DNA of 63,350 nucleotides, from contig AUXH01000027.1 in NCBI GenBank assembly GCA_000482145.1, forward strand, positions 1 through 63,350. Reading direction: 5' to 3'. This document shows positions 46,224 to 55,848 of this stretch, piece by piece (the stretch's first letter is position 1; each line of letters starts with the position of its first letter). The translations under genes and the position numbers were made by a program. This DNA is from Strigomonas culicis (taxonomy: Eukaryota > Euglenozoa > Kinetoplastea > Trypanosomatida > Trypanosomatidae). Under the pieces are notes generated by a model, which had not been told where the DNA came from, did not search any database, and saw nothing but the letters and a program-made list of their open reading frames with translations.

Positions 46224-49200
46224 CTACAACGGCAGCCGTATGGGGGGTCCCTCCTTGCTATCATTGCGCATGTGAAACGACAAGTCGCTCTGCAGCTGCA
46301 TCAGTAGGCACCCACGAGAGCAGAGCAGACATGCATCCTCATTCACATTATGATTATTACTATTAGTATCGGTGCTGCTGGTCTGCGCCATCAGCTCCTG
46401 GAGCTTCAGCTGGTAGCACATGTGGTGGAAGCAGTGCGCGCAGTTTAAGAAACAGATGAAGGGGCGCGTGAAGAGGGTTTGTCTGCACACCACACAAAAC
46501 GCGTTGCTTGAATGATGAGGAGGACGGTTTGTGCTGTCGATAAAAATCGGTTTGTTCTGTATATACGCCAAGTCCTTATGGATAATAAAGGCATCGGCGA
46601 CGGCGTCTTTGATGCCCCTCGAAACGGTGTTCTGCAGCGCCATAAAATCCTTAATGGACTGTAAAATGTGACGCTTGAAAAAACGCACTAACGACATGGT
46701 ATGTGTATTCGTATGATTCGGATTGCTTTGAAATAAAATGGGCACCACATCGGCGATTGTGATGATCGCCTCTGACGCCTGAAGCAAAGATGTGATGCTG
46801 ACCGATAGGAAATGATACCGGTCCTGCTCCAGATCGCCGCTCCGACCGGCGGCATCCCCCTCCGAAGCGGTGTCTGTGAAGGCGTGAAATAATAACTCAA
46901 CGGCGTATAACCACAGCCCTTTTAACATGTCCTGGAAAGAGGTTGAAGGTTGCTGTGTATGGCTCTTTTGGATGTGCTGCAAAAGAAAAACCATCAAATC
47001 AATATACTCTTTATACTGAACTTCTCTCTTCTGCACATCGCCTTCTTCCGTCTCCGCACGACGCGCATCCGAAAGACCTTGAGGATGCTGCAGAGGAGTT
47101 TCAACGGCAGCCATCATCTGCTGAACCACTGTGAAAATGCTCTTTTTATAATCGCCCAACAAGAAGTAGAAGTACATGAGCCCTAACCGGCACTTCTCCC
47201 TATGAAATAACTGAATGCCACTCACCAAGAAGGTGCTGTCGAACAAAACAGCTTTCTTATTGCTATTATTGCTTTGACTGCACCATTGAAAAACCTTTTT
47301 CAAAAAGAGTTTCAGCTCCACTTCCTTCCCATTGGTGATGAGGAACTGGATGAAGAACATGAAATGGGCCTTCAGGGTCGACACCGCATTGTTATGATCC
47401 GCAGTTAAAGACACCGTTTCGAGCATTTTGTTTTGGGCACACTCTATAAAAAATACCAATTCATTACTGCCAGCAGCGTCTTTCGCGCTGCTAGCATGCT
47501 GACGACACGGAGGGTCCCATTTTTCTAGAATCTGTTTCTGTTGTGCGTTCGGATAGCTCTTCAAAAACCTTCCCTCTCCGGAGTATTCAACGTTCTGCGG
47601 CTTATCATGCATTGTGGTGGCATCCAGAAGGTCTAACAAGGCAAACATCTCCCCGACCGACGCCCCACTCTCCCACTCGGTTTCCTCGAGCGCAAAGCCA
47701 TCTTTTGGACGCGTATCCTCCATTTCACGGTCTCTGCCAACAGAGACCAGCAGCGCAATCAGGAGCCGCGAGGCCAACGTCTTATCCTCATCCCTGGAGA
47801 CTAAATAATCGAAAATCGAATTGCGTGAATCGTACAAAACCGGTCTCGTCGTCATGGTGATCATTGTCGTATGAAAATGATGGATGTCCATGAGGTTATA
47901 CTTCAAAAACCGCTTCGGGTAACAGAAACAAAAGAGGCGCGCGTAGGTCTTCCAGATAAACTCCAACAGCGCCAACGCGCTCCGACAGTTGGGGCCGCGC
48001 GAGTACACAAAATGATGCTCAACGTAGTAGCGAAAATCTAAAAGCGGTACCCGTTTTGTATGATAATAGTCTTCAAACAACTGGTCTGTCGCTGTCGTCG
48101 TCGGTGGCGTCGGCATCGGGTCGCACAAAACACGCTGCAGCATCTCGAAGTCCTCCTCGAACTCGGTATTATCCTGTATGTCCGCACCATCCGTACGATC
48201 TGTCTCTAAATAAAACCGGAACAGGTAGCCCAGGAGCGTCATGGCCTCGAACACCTTGTTCTGTCGCCAGATGAGATTCTCGAACAGCAAACACAGACAG
48301 CTGTTCTTTCGGCTGCCGTCGGCGCTCTCCGTCGGCGATGCGGTGAAGAGAATGAACAGCAGTACGTTCAGCGTCGACGGGCTCCCAATGTCCGAGAAGC
48401 ACTTCAAGAGGAGGGCGTCGAAAAACGGGGCCACGTATTTGTGATACCGTATGAACAAATCGATCAGCACCGCCGACAGATTGTGTAGATGGTACTTCCA
48501 CTCCAGCAAGTAGGGCTTCGACAACCACCCCAGCCCCTCCTTGTGCGATGGCGAGTGCAGAGAGCCATCCCCACCACTGCCCGACGCCGGAGGATGCACA
48601 AATGCATAGAGGTCCTCCATGCCGCGCTCGCTCTCTTCTGTATGCATGCCATCTTTATGGAACACGGACGTCAGAAGGTAGTTCCGCGTTGCCGCCTCAC
48701 CCCCGTGGTGGCCGCGTCGCTCCTTCTTCTCCAAGTTGACCTCCTCCAGTAACAGCGGCACCAGGAGCGCGAGAAGCGCGGTCGCGTGCGGCGCCTTCGC
48801 CGCCGGCGGCGCGCCGCCCTCCTCCACCTCGCGGAGCTGCAGCCGCAGCAGCAGCACAGCCGACCACCGGTCCTGCGACCGGCCCCACCCGGCCGCGCGC
48901 GCGGCCGGGGAGAGGAACTCGATCAGGAGCGTCGACAGGGAGGGGAGGCTGCCGCTGAGCTGCAGAGCGGCGCGCGACGTCAGGGCAGATGGAGGGAGCT
49001 GCCCGTACTGCGCGGCGCTCTCCAACCAGCGCCCGTCGCGGCGCAGCCAGTCACCGAAGTGACTGCGCACCTGCGCAGTAAGGAGCTGAAACTGCTCTTC
49101 CATGTGCAGCGCGGCGTCTGCCGCCGCAGGGCCGTCCTCGTCCTCCTCGTCGGAGTTCGACGCACACGCCCGCTTGGCCTTGCCCCTCTGGCGGATGGCC

Positions 49201-52200
49201 CGCTCCCGTTCCTCCATCGCCAGGGTGAAGCTGTCGAACGGCAACAGAGACAGCCGCAGGGCGAGCTCGTAGATCGCGTCGAGGGTGTAGCTGTGGTGGT
49301 AATACACATTGTGTCGACGGTACGGCGCGGGGTCTGCTGTGCGCTGCGGGCTCGGCGCGGGGGCGCGCCACACCAAGCCCGGCAGGGTGCCGATGAAAGG
49401 CACATTGAATGCCATGTAGCACGGGTCGATACCATCGTCCCCCTCGTCTAAGCGCGGCGGTCGCCGGTGGTGCGGAAAGAGGCGAGAGAGCTCGCGGTTC
49501 GCATCGATGTACTTCGCAAAATGAGGATCGTACAGGAAGGCACCATGCGTGTGGGCGTGGGTGGCATCGAACGCGGTGTCCTCCGTGCTGTTGGCGTCGT
49601 CTGCGGTCGGAGTTGCCGCGCGCAGCAGGGGCGCTGGCACCGACGCCACGTGCGGACGCGGGCTGCTGAAAAAAGACGACACCGCAAAGCTCGCGTTCGC
49701 ACTGGTGTCTCTAGCGTCATCCGCGCCATGGGCGCTACCGTGCGCATCCACCGCAAAAGAGGCGGTTAACGGATTGACGGGTTTCATCACAGCACTCTGA
49801 CTCGCAGTCTGCTTCTGGTTCAGCTTCACAAGACTGCGCCCTCGCGACGACGCCTGTGACGACGCGGCAGAGCGCTCCGAGAATGCATCGGAAACTTGCC
49901 TGGTGTTTTTATTCGAATGAGTACTAGCCGTGGCAGCATGGTTGGCCTGGGCTGGAAGAGGATCGCCTGCACCTTGAGGGAATGCATTTTGGATTTTTAT
50001 CTCGTTAGCGAAATTTAGCAAATTTGAGATGAGTTGCAGTCGTTTCGGGGCCTCGAACACAGAATAGAGATCAAAGCGGACGATAAAACTCGGTGAGCAA
50101 AAATGAAAGTAATTGCGATTTGTATTGCTCTGATTGGCCACCAAGTCGAAACGAGTATTGCTATCATTGCTAATTTTGTTATAGTACAGTAGTTTGTTCT
50201 TCCACTTGGAGGCGTCGGGCACCAACGGCAAGAGACATAAGTGCGAAAAGATAAACATCTCGTTCCGTCGTGTTAGCACCACGATATGGTCAAATTTGAA
50301 AAGAACCGCTTTGATGGTGTTCGCATCTCCATCTTTCGTCTCAGCTTCAGCAGTAGCAGCAGTGCTACTGTGCTTCGTATAGAAGGTATGACTGCGTCGC
50401 GTCGGCGCTGCAGCAAACAGCAACTGGTTGGTCTCCTGCTGCTGCTGGGCGAAAAACGCCACTCGCTGATGCTCGTACTGACGGAGGTTGTGCTGCAGAG
50501 CCAGCCAGAACTGCACCTCCGCCGCGTCGTACGCGCCACGCAGCAGACGCAGCTGGGCGATGCCGCCACCGCCACCGCCGCCGCGCCGCGCGTCGACGTT
50601 GGTGTCCGAGCGCAGCGGTGACATCGGGAGCCTGGAAGGGGGGGAAGGCCGCTGCTCGGTCCGCGGCGACGCCGCGCTGCCGTCCAGCGTTCGTTGGAGG
50701 TTGCCGATGACGGCACGAAGGTCAATCACAGACAGCATATTAAACGGCAGGAGGGTGGGGTGAGGCGGCGGCGCAGCGGCCACACCCGCCACGTCCGCGC
50801 TGTCGCACCGCAGAAGCTTGCCTTGCACAATCAGACCATTACACTGCCAAAAAAAAATGGGACACATCCACCCTTCCCTTTTGCTTTGGGTATCCATCGT
50901 GGCGGCGGCGGCGGTGGCCAAGCGCGGCGCCGCGATCAGCTGTACGGAAGAATCGACGGGTGTAGGCAAGACGTATGTTTTGATGTGCTCCTCGTCGAGT
51001 CCACACGTAGCGAACAGCAGATGATGCTTGTTTAGAAGATGAGTGTTACTTTTCTTATGTCTATGAGTATGATCCTTTGCTTGTCCTGGAGCTGAGAAGG
51101 ATACATTCGTCACCAATGTGGAGGCACGGCGATGTTTCTTATGCGGCGGCTTCGTGTGACTGGACCCGTCTCGGTTCAACACATTATTCCAATCTAAAAT
51201 GATATAATTCGTTAGAGGGGCGTTCGCATTATTGTGTGGCGCCGCAGCACCATCCGCCTTCCGATAGAGCGAGAAAACATGCTCGAACAGAACGGCCTCA
51301 TCAAGGACACCATTCGGACTGCGATTTGGCTGAGGCGGAGGGTGGAGATGCGGCTGATTGGAAAAACAAAAGAGAATATTCTGCATGGCGACTAAAATGA
51401 ACACATGTGCGGTGCGAGTCGTAGTGGTGGCAGCCGTATCCGCAGCAGAACAAGTGTACCTCGCAGATGGGGCAGCCACCTCCTCCTCTCTATGCGCATT
51501 AAGAGCATGATCATCCCCACTCGCGTCTAAGGGGTTTTCAAAATGATTCGTGTGTGTATAGTTCCGAAAAGAACCCGTCGTGGTCGGCGTCCCTTCCCCT
51601 GGATGGTGGTCTTCCTCCGCACGCGCCGCATAAGGGTTCTGTTCCGCATGCGCATGACGACGAAGATGTTCATGCTGGACTGTAAAGCAGATCTGGTTGA
51701 TAGGCAACAGGTGAAACGGAGGAGGGAATTGAAAGAGTAAAAAGGGGTTTTGATCGCGCTGCCCTTGCCGTTGATAAATGCCCTTAGAGGTGAGCTGGCA
51801 CTGGATGATCCAACCATTTTGTTTACTCCCCAACAGAATTGTCCCCGACGTAGTAAGCGTAGTATCATGAACAGTATCCTGCGGATGATCAGACGCGCTT
51901 GCGCTGGTGTTCCAGGCCACCGTGCTGAGAGCAAACCGCGTCGTTGTGCTCGTAGAGTCATGATGTTGCTGCGTATGCAGAGCATTATAAAAGGGTGAAA
52001 AGGACAAGCTGAACCCTATCGGATCCCTCTGTCGCGTTCCACTGTGCGGATTGGCCGCCACATCGTCCTGCACATTGGGGAAATCGTACCGCGCGCCTTC
52101 CTTCAGCCACTCCTTCGCCATCCGCCGCCACTTCTTCTGCTGCGCCTTGACGGTATCAGGCGTAGGCTCCGCCCCCTCCGCGTCCTGCGCCTCTTCCTGC

Positions 52201-53303
52201 CGCGCGGCTCCGTCCCCGCGGGCCGCCACCGACGTGCGACGCGCGGGTGCATCCGTGTGTGGGATGAAATAGTACAGCAGCGTGTCGGACGCAAACTGGA
52301 CAATCAGAAAGTGGGCGGAGGGGTCGAGGAAAATATTGACAATCCGATCGTCGTCCGTGAGCATGACACGCGCCACGCCGGCCCGCCGCCGCTGGGAGGG
52401 GGCCGCCGCGTCTGCAGCCGTATCGTGCAGCGACGCGCCAAACGTGCGCTGCTGCCATGGACGCACGCAGCTGATAGGGAGCCGGCTCAGCTGGTCGAAA
52501 ATGTATATCTTCTGCGGGCGCGTCGGCGCGCCGCTGTCACTCACAATGACGTAAATGCCGTTGGCCTCCCGCACCAGTTGGTACGCCTCAAAGGGGGGAG
52601 AGGGCGAGCCCACCGCGTCCGCGCGCCGCTGGACGTTGAAGATGGGTGTGAGGATGTGCTCCATCTTTTTTACCGCGCACGCCGTTGTGCTGTGCGGGCC
52701 CTTCTGCTCCCTGTGGAAGGCCATTTCGCGCTCAAACAGCCGCAGAAAGAAATGGTACAGATCACTCTCCTCTTCCTGCGCCTCACGGTCGTCCGCCGTC
52801 CGCTGAACATCTCTTAAACTTTTTAGCTTTTGCTTTTGCGCACCTGCCTGTTCGTCGCTATCCTCCTCGTCGTCGTCCTCGTCGTTGTCGTCGTCGTCGT
52901 CCGTGAAGCTCCACACCGCGGCGTCGCACGCGGTACCCTCCTGCTCCTCCGGGGGCGGTGGGCTCGCCCTGCAGTGCGCGTCCGCGGTGCCGGACGCGGC
53001 CAGCGCGTGCTGCCGCGGCCCCCCGCCACGCGCCTGGAGGTACGCCAGCGCGGTGCGCATCTGCGCCTCCAGACTGGCGAGGCCGCTGTTGCCGCGGCTG
53101 CTCGTCAGCGTGCGGCCGCGCCACTCCCGTCGTACAAAACGCCGCAGCCGCTGTTTCTGCGCGGCGAGGAAGGCGGCCTGCCCCGCGTCCTGCGGCGGAC
53201 GCATGGCCGTGCGGTACGCGGCCTCCTCCTTGTCGAGCTCCGCGAGCAGCATGACGAGCGACACCACGTCCACCTCCTGTACAGCCTCGGAGCCCTCAAA
53301 CAT
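46224..53303 (-). CDS. Vps18-like HOPS/CORVET subunit with C-terminal RING (2359 aa)
   Basis: Vps18 is a core subunit of the endosomal and vacuolar tethering complexes. The C-terminal third has the alpha-solenoid pattern (LKAHFMFFIQFLITNGKEVE, LGLMYFYFLLGDYKKSI). It continues into LVRFFKRHILQSIKDFMALQ and a helical segment before a RING-type zinc finger (about residues 2270-2335): CVVC, then NRPF-like TRPFICF, then CAHCFHHMC, with CLLC after an Asn-rich insert. This order, helix then RING with RPF and FH..C, is that of Vps18. The N-terminal half would be the beta-propeller (IYVIVSDSGAPTRPQKIYIFD, FLIVQFASDTLLYYFIP) but is expanded with long low-complexity inserts of His, Asn, Thr and Ser. The animal protein is about 970 residues. 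The ORF opens at GTG; I use the ATG three codons on, which follows the acceptor. Vps11, Vps41 or Vps39 are the alternatives but fit the C-terminus less well. Confidence 0.8.
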   Translation of the reverse strand: MFEGSEAVQEVDVVSLVMLLAELDKEEAAYRTAMRPPQDAGQAAFLAAQKQRLRRFVRREWRGRTLTSSRGNSGLASLEAQMRTALAYLQARGGGPRQHALAASGTADAHCRASPPPPEEQEGTACDAAVWSFTDDDDDNDEDDDEEDSDEQAGAQKQKLKSLRDVQRTADDREAQEEESDLYHFFLRLFEREMAFHREQKGPHSTTACAVKKMEHILTPIFNVQRRADAVGSPSPPFEAYQLVREANGIYVIVSDSGAPTRPQKIYIFDQLSRLPISCVRPWQQRTFGASLHDTAADAAAPSQRRRAGVARVMLTDDDRIVNIFLDPSAHFLIVQFASDTLLYYFIPHTDAPARRTSVAARGDGAARQEEAQDAEGAEPTPDTVKAQQKKWRRMAKEWLKEGARYDFPNVQDDVAANPHSGTRQRDPIGFSLSFSPFYNALHTQQHHDSTSTTTRFALSTVAWNTSASASDHPQDTVHDTTLTTSGTILLGSKQNGWIIQCQLTSKGIYQRQGQRDQNPFLLFQFPPPFHLLPINQICFTVQHEHLRRHAHAEQNPYAARAEEDHHPGEGTPTTTGSFRNYTHTNHFENPLDASGDDHALNAHREEEVAAPSARYTCSAADTAATTTTRTAHVFILVAMQNILFCFSNQPHLHPPPQPNRSPNGVLDEAVLFEHVFSLYRKADGAAAPHNNANAPLTNYIILDWNNVLNRDGSSHTKPPHKKHRRASTLVTNVSFSAPGQAKDHTHRHKKSNTHLLNKHHLLFATCGLDEEHIKTYVLPTPVDSSVQLIAAPRLATAAAATMDTQSKREGWMCPIFFWQCNGLIVQGKLLRCDSADVAGVAAAPPPHPTLLPFNMLSVIDLRAVIGNLQRTLDGSAASPRTEQRPSPPSRLPMSPLRSDTNVDARRGGGGGGGIAQLRLLRGAYDAAEVQFWLALQHNLRQYEHQRVAFFAQQQQETNQLLFAAAPTRRSHTFYTKHSSTAATAEAETKDGDANTIKAVLFKFDHIVVLTRRNEMFIFSHLCLLPLVPDASKWKNKLLYYNKISNDSNTRFDLVANQSNTNRNYFHFCSPSFIVRFDLYSVFEAPKRLQLISNLLNFANEIKIQNAFPQGAGDPLPAQANHAATASTHSNKNTRQVSDAFSERSAASSQASSRGRSLVKLNQKQTASQSAVMKPVNPLTASFAVDAHGSAHGADDARDTSANASFAVSSFFSSPRPHVASVPAPLLRAATPTADDANSTEDTAFDATHAHTHGAFLYDPHFAKYIDANRELSRLFPHHRRPPRLDEGDDGIDPCYMAFNVPFIGTLPGLVWRAPAPSPQRTADPAPYRRHNVYYHHSYTLDAIYELALRLSLLPFDSFTLAMEERERAIRQRGKAKRACASNSDEEDEDGPAAADAALHMEEQFQLLTAQVRSHFGDWLRRDGRWLESAAQYGQLPPSALTSRAALQLSGSLPSLSTLLIEFLSPAARAAGWGRSQDRWSAVLLLRLQLREVEEGGAPPAAKAPHATALLALLVPLLLEEVNLEKKERRGHHGGEAATRNYLLTSVFHKDGMHTEESERGMEDLYAFVHPPASGSGGDGSLHSPSHKEGLGWLSKPYLLEWKYHLHNLSAVLIDLFIRYHKYVAPFFDALLLKCFSDIGSPSTLNVLLFILFTASPTESADGSRKNSCLCLLFENLIWRQNKVFEAMTLLGYLFRFYLETDRTDGADIQDNTEFEEDFEMLQRVLCDPMPTPPTTTATDQLFEDYYHTKRVPLLDFRYYVEHHFVYSRGPNCRSALALLEFIWKTYARLFCFCYPKRFLKYNLMDIHHFHTTMITMTTRPVLYDSRNSIFDYLVSRDEDKTLASRLLIALLVSVGRDREMEDTRPKDGFALEETEWESGASVGEMFALLDLLDATTMHDKPQNVEYSGEGRFLKSYPNAQQKQILEKWDPPCRQHASSAKDAAGSNELVFFIECAQNKMLETVSLTADHNNAVSTLKAHFMFFIQFLITNGKEVELKLFLKKVFQWCSQSNNSNKKAVLFDSTFLVSGIQLFHREKCRLGLMYFYFLLGDYKKSIFTVVQQMMAAVETPLQHPQGLSDARRAETEEGDVQKREVQYKEYIDLMVFLLQHIQKSHTQQPSTSFQDMLKGLWLYAVELLFHAFTDTASEGDAAGRSGDLEQDRYHFLSVSITSLLQASEAIITIADVVPILFQSNPNHTNTHTMSLVRFFKRHILQSIKDFMALQNTVSRGIKDAVADAFIIHKDLAYIQNKPIFIDSTNRPPHHSSNAFCVVCRQTLFTRPFICFLNCAHCFHHMCYQLKLQELMAQTSSTDTNSNNHNVNEDACLLCSRGCLLMQLQSDLSFHMRNDSKEGPPIRLPL

Positions 53304-53328
53304 GAGCAGCACAAAGAAGAGAAATTTT

Positions 53329-53378
53329 CTGTTTTTGTCAGAAAGAAAAAAGAATCAAAAAGAGAAAGAAAAAGAAAT
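53329..53378 (-). promoter_or_regulatory. predicted trans-splice acceptor for the Vps18-like gene
   Basis: On the minus strand a long T/C tract (53341-53377) is followed by CAAAAACAG, with the AG at 53330-53329. The predicted 5' UTR is 25 nt without ATG. Confidence 0.62.
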
Positions 53379-53421
53379 GTCAAATGAGTATATGTGAGAG
53401 TATACACACTATCATTTACTG

Positions 53422-53455
<34 letters not shown>

Positions 53456-53859
53456 TCTATTTTCCTTTCTTTTCGTGTTTATATGTAAATCTATAGTTGT
53501 GGACCTCGATAAGCAATATCACCGTTCTTTTTTCCTTAAACACCTATCAGTATATGAATAAGAGAGAAAGGGAGGAGAGAAATAGAAATGGTTTTACTAC
53601 TATTCATAGCATGCTACCTTTGTGCGTTGAGTATTAAAAAAAAAAAGACAGTGGTGTTCTGGTTAGCATTCTGATGACTATGATCAGCATTTAAAAAAGG
53701 GTTTTCACGAAAAAAAGTGTGTAAAAAAGAGTGTACAGATGAAGCAAGAAGAATCTAACAGAAGAATAAATAAAAATAAGAGTGCATCTAAAAAAGTTGT
53801 AATCAGTAATGAAAGTGAAAAGGGAGAAAGAAATAACAACAAAACTAATAATAGTAATG
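53379..53859. other. intergenic spacer
   Basis: AT-rich spacer that contains a TA microsatellite and probably the 3' UTR of the small Asn/Ser-rich gene. No other feature recognised. Confidence 0.65.
53424..53452. repeat. TA dinucleotide microsatellite
   Basis: Uninterrupted AT run of nearly 30 bases in intergenic DNA. Confidence 0.9.
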
Positions 53860-54552
53860 TTAAAAGTGAAATGTTTTCAAGTCGTTTGAAGTATATCCTC
53901 TTGTGTTTGGGTGAGAATGGTCATCATGACGATGATCGTCTAACGGAGGCGACGATAACGTATAAACGCCATTTGTATTCGGTTTATTCTTATCTCTGTG
54001 TTGTTGGTACACGGAAGCCATCCGACGTGCATATGCATCTGTCCTATTATTACTACTACTATTATTATTGCTGTATTTCACATGCGTGTTATCATTCTCG
54101 CCGTCTTGTATATTCTCTGTGGAAAGCATGTAACTATTCTGGTACCGCTGCCGGCGAGGGAGGGGAGGAGAGGCGGCGCTGGTGTTGTGTTTAGGTTTTT
54201 GCATGGCCGTCGGAGTAGTACAGAAGGAAGAAGAAGAAGAAGGCGAGTGCAGCCGCATCGCAATCTTTACATTTTTATTATTGGTATTATTATTGTAGAC
54301 ATTCAAGTTTTTCGACTCCAGCACCGTGCTTGCCCGGTCCTCTGTTAACTGCTCTAACAACCCTTTTTGTTGAGGCGTAGGTATGCGTGCTCCGTCGTTC
54401 ACTTTCTCAGTCCACCTCTGATGGTTGGGGTTCGTGTTCAGGTATGCACACACGCCCGCGTTATACCGCTGCCATGGGCTGTGCTGGTGCTGCTGTTGCT
54501 TTGCTAACTGCAGCTGCTCTAACAAAAGGGCATTGTTGTCCCTGACATCCAT
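53860..54552 (-). CDS. hypothetical Asn/Ser/His-rich protein (230 aa)
   Basis: I do not recognise this protein. It starts MDVRDNNALLLEQLQLAKQQ, a short amphipathic helix, followed by HSPWQRYNAGVCAYLNTN and KGLLEQLTEDRASTVLES. The remainder is Asn-, Ser- and His-rich and disordered, ending in TRGYTSNDLKTFHF. There is no signal peptide, membrane span or cysteine pattern. The frame stays open 33 codons further upstream, but those codons translate the CT and GT repeats of the splice tract (alternating Leu/Ser and Cys/Val), so I start at the first ATG after the acceptor. GC is lower than in its neighbours. Evidence that it is a gene: an intact frame, a clear acceptor, and a position that otherwise would be an unusually long gap. 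It could still be a noncoding stretch. Confidence 0.6.
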   Translation of the reverse strand: MDVRDNNALLLEQLQLAKQQQHQHSPWQRYNAGVCAYLNTNPNHQRWTEKVNDGARIPTPQQKGLLEQLTEDRASTVLESKNLNVYNNNTNNKNVKIAMRLHSPSSSSSFCTTPTAMQKPKHNTSAASPPLPRRQRYQNSYMLSTENIQDGENDNTHVKYSNNNSSSNNRTDAYARRMASVYQQHRDKNKPNTNGVYTLSSPPLDDHRHDDHSHPNTRGYTSNDLKTFHF

Positions 54553-54564
54553 CGGAGGCAAGTG

Positions 54565-54620
54565 CTTCAGACACACACACACACACACACAAGAGAGAGA
54601 GAGAGAGAGAGAGAGAGTGA
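54565..54620 (-). promoter_or_regulatory. predicted trans-splice acceptor built from microsatellites
   Basis: On the minus strand a CT repeat, then a GT repeat, ends in CTGAAG with the AG at 54566-54565. This leaves a 12-nt 5' UTR. The polypyrimidine tract here is itself simple-sequence DNA. Confidence 0.55.
54571..54618. repeat. compound CA/GA microsatellite
   Basis: A CA run passes into a GA run on the plus strand. It coincides with the predicted splice tract of the 53860-54552 gene. Confidence 0.9.
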
Positions 54621-54822
54621 GAGAGGTATGATGCCATGATGAACAGATCAAAAAAAAAAAAAGCGTTCACGTGTAGAAGAACAATAGATGTATTTCTTTT
54701 TCTTTCTGCTTTTGCTGTTGGTTTTGGTGCTTTTTTTTTTGGTCTATAGACGGTTTGGGTTGGCTGTTTGTACATAATATGAATATAGTTATACATTCAT
54801 ATATATAGATATAGATATATAT

Positions 54823-54858
<36 letters not shown>

Positions 54859-54941
54859 AAAACCGTTACGCAAACGTTCGATTGGACTCGTCCTGTGCGT
54901 CCGTGTTACGCCGTCTGTCTCTTTTTTGTTGTTGTTACTGT
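54621..54941. other. short intergenic spacer
   Basis: AT-rich spacer between the small Asn/Ser-rich gene and the centrin stop, containing a GA microsatellite and presumably the centrin 3' UTR. Confidence 0.62.
54823..54855. repeat. GA dinucleotide microsatellite
   Basis: GA run of about 30 bases, preceded by TA-rich sequence. Confidence 0.9.
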
Positions 54942-55481
54942 CTAATACAGCGCCGTTTTCTTCATGAGGCGCAGGAACTCCTCCTCAGAGACCTCGCCGT
55001 CGCCGTCGCGGTCCGCCTCGTCCATCATCTCCTGCAGCTCCGCGTCGGTCATGTTCTCACCGAGCTCCATCGCGACGCGCTTCAGGTCATGGAACGTGAT
55101 CTTGCCGTTGCCGTTCTCGTCGAAGAGACGGAAGGCCTTGAGGATCTCCTCCTTCCCATCCTTCTCCGCGTACTTGCGGGTCATGATCGCAAGGAACTGC
55201 TGGTAGGTTATCACCGGGTTGCTGTTGAGACTGCCGGACGCGGCCGCACCGGAGGCCGCGTGGTGCAGCGACAGCAGCTCGCGCAGCTCCGACTTGCCGG
55301 GCTCGAAGCCGAGGGCGCGCATTGCGACGTGCAGCTCGCGGCCGTCGATGCTGCCGCTGCCGTCCGTGTCAAAGAGATCGAAGGCCTCCTTGATCTCACG
55401 CTTCTGGTCGTCTGTCAGCTCCGGCGGGCGCGCGGCGGCCGTAGCGCCGGCGCCACTAGTCATGTTATTAGCGGACTCCAT
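54942..55481 (-). CDS. centrin (caltractin), EF-hand protein (179 aa)
   Basis: Centrins are small calcium-binding proteins of basal bodies and related structures. The N-terminal block [20 protein letters not shown] and the end RLMKKTALY are typical of centrins and distinguish it from calmodulin. EF-hand loop 1 (38-49) looks complete. Loop 3 (121-132) has N and G in coordinating positions and ends in Asp where Glu is usual. Loop 4 (157-168, [12 protein letters not shown]) is canonical. EF-hand 2 is degenerate: the loop is replaced by an Ala/Ser/Gly/Asn-rich segment (about 73-90, [15 protein letters not shown]) and lacks a calcium ligand pattern. So three of four sites remain, or fewer if loop 3 is weak. 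Length is slightly above the usual 160-172 residues. In a trypanosomatid the expected location is the basal body, bilobe or flagellar base (family knowledge). The start is the first ATG after the acceptor. Confidence 0.93.
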   Translation of the reverse strand: MESANNMTSGAGATAAARPPELTDDQKREIKEAFDLFDTDGSGSIDGRELHVAMRALGFEPGKSELRELLSLHHAASGAAASGSLNSNPVITYQQFLAIMTRKYAEKDGKEEILKAFRLFDENGNGKITFHDLKRVAMELGENMTDAELQEMMDEADRDGDGEVSEEEFLRLMKKTALY

Positions 55482-55521
55482 TGATACGTGAATGGATAGG
55501 TGTCTTTATTTCGGATTCTAT

Positions 55522-55590
55522 CTTTTTTTTTTTTTCATGTGTCAAGAAGAAGAGAAGAAAGGGAAAAGAGAGAGAAGAGAGAATAGAATG
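55522..55590 (-). promoter_or_regulatory. predicted trans-splice acceptor for the centrin gene
   Basis: On the minus strand a strong pyrimidine tract (about 55547-55588) lies upstream of AGs at 55523-55522 and 55519-55518, after a run of A. The predicted 5' UTR is about 40 nt without ATG. Confidence 0.55.
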
Positions 55591-55848
55591 GCGTAATGAA
55601 CATGTGCAGCAAGAAAAGAACGGAGATGAGACAACAAAAAAAAAAAACTAATAAGGCGAGTCTAGCAGGAAATAGTTCCTTGTATTACGTTTGTTTTACA
55701 TGATCGTGATTATGTGTATCATTGCAAAAGGTATTTCGACATGTACTAAACAGTTAGCTCGGTTATTTAAGTAATTACGTGTGGTGGTGGTGGTGGTGGT
55801 TGTTCTTTTATTTTTAGTTTTACTTTTTTTTGTTGTTGTTCGTACACT
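55591..55848. other. short intergenic spacer with GTG repeat
   Basis: AT-rich spacer with a GTG trinucleotide run at 55780-55800. It presumably holds the 3' UTR of the poly(A) polymerase gene. Confidence 0.6.
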
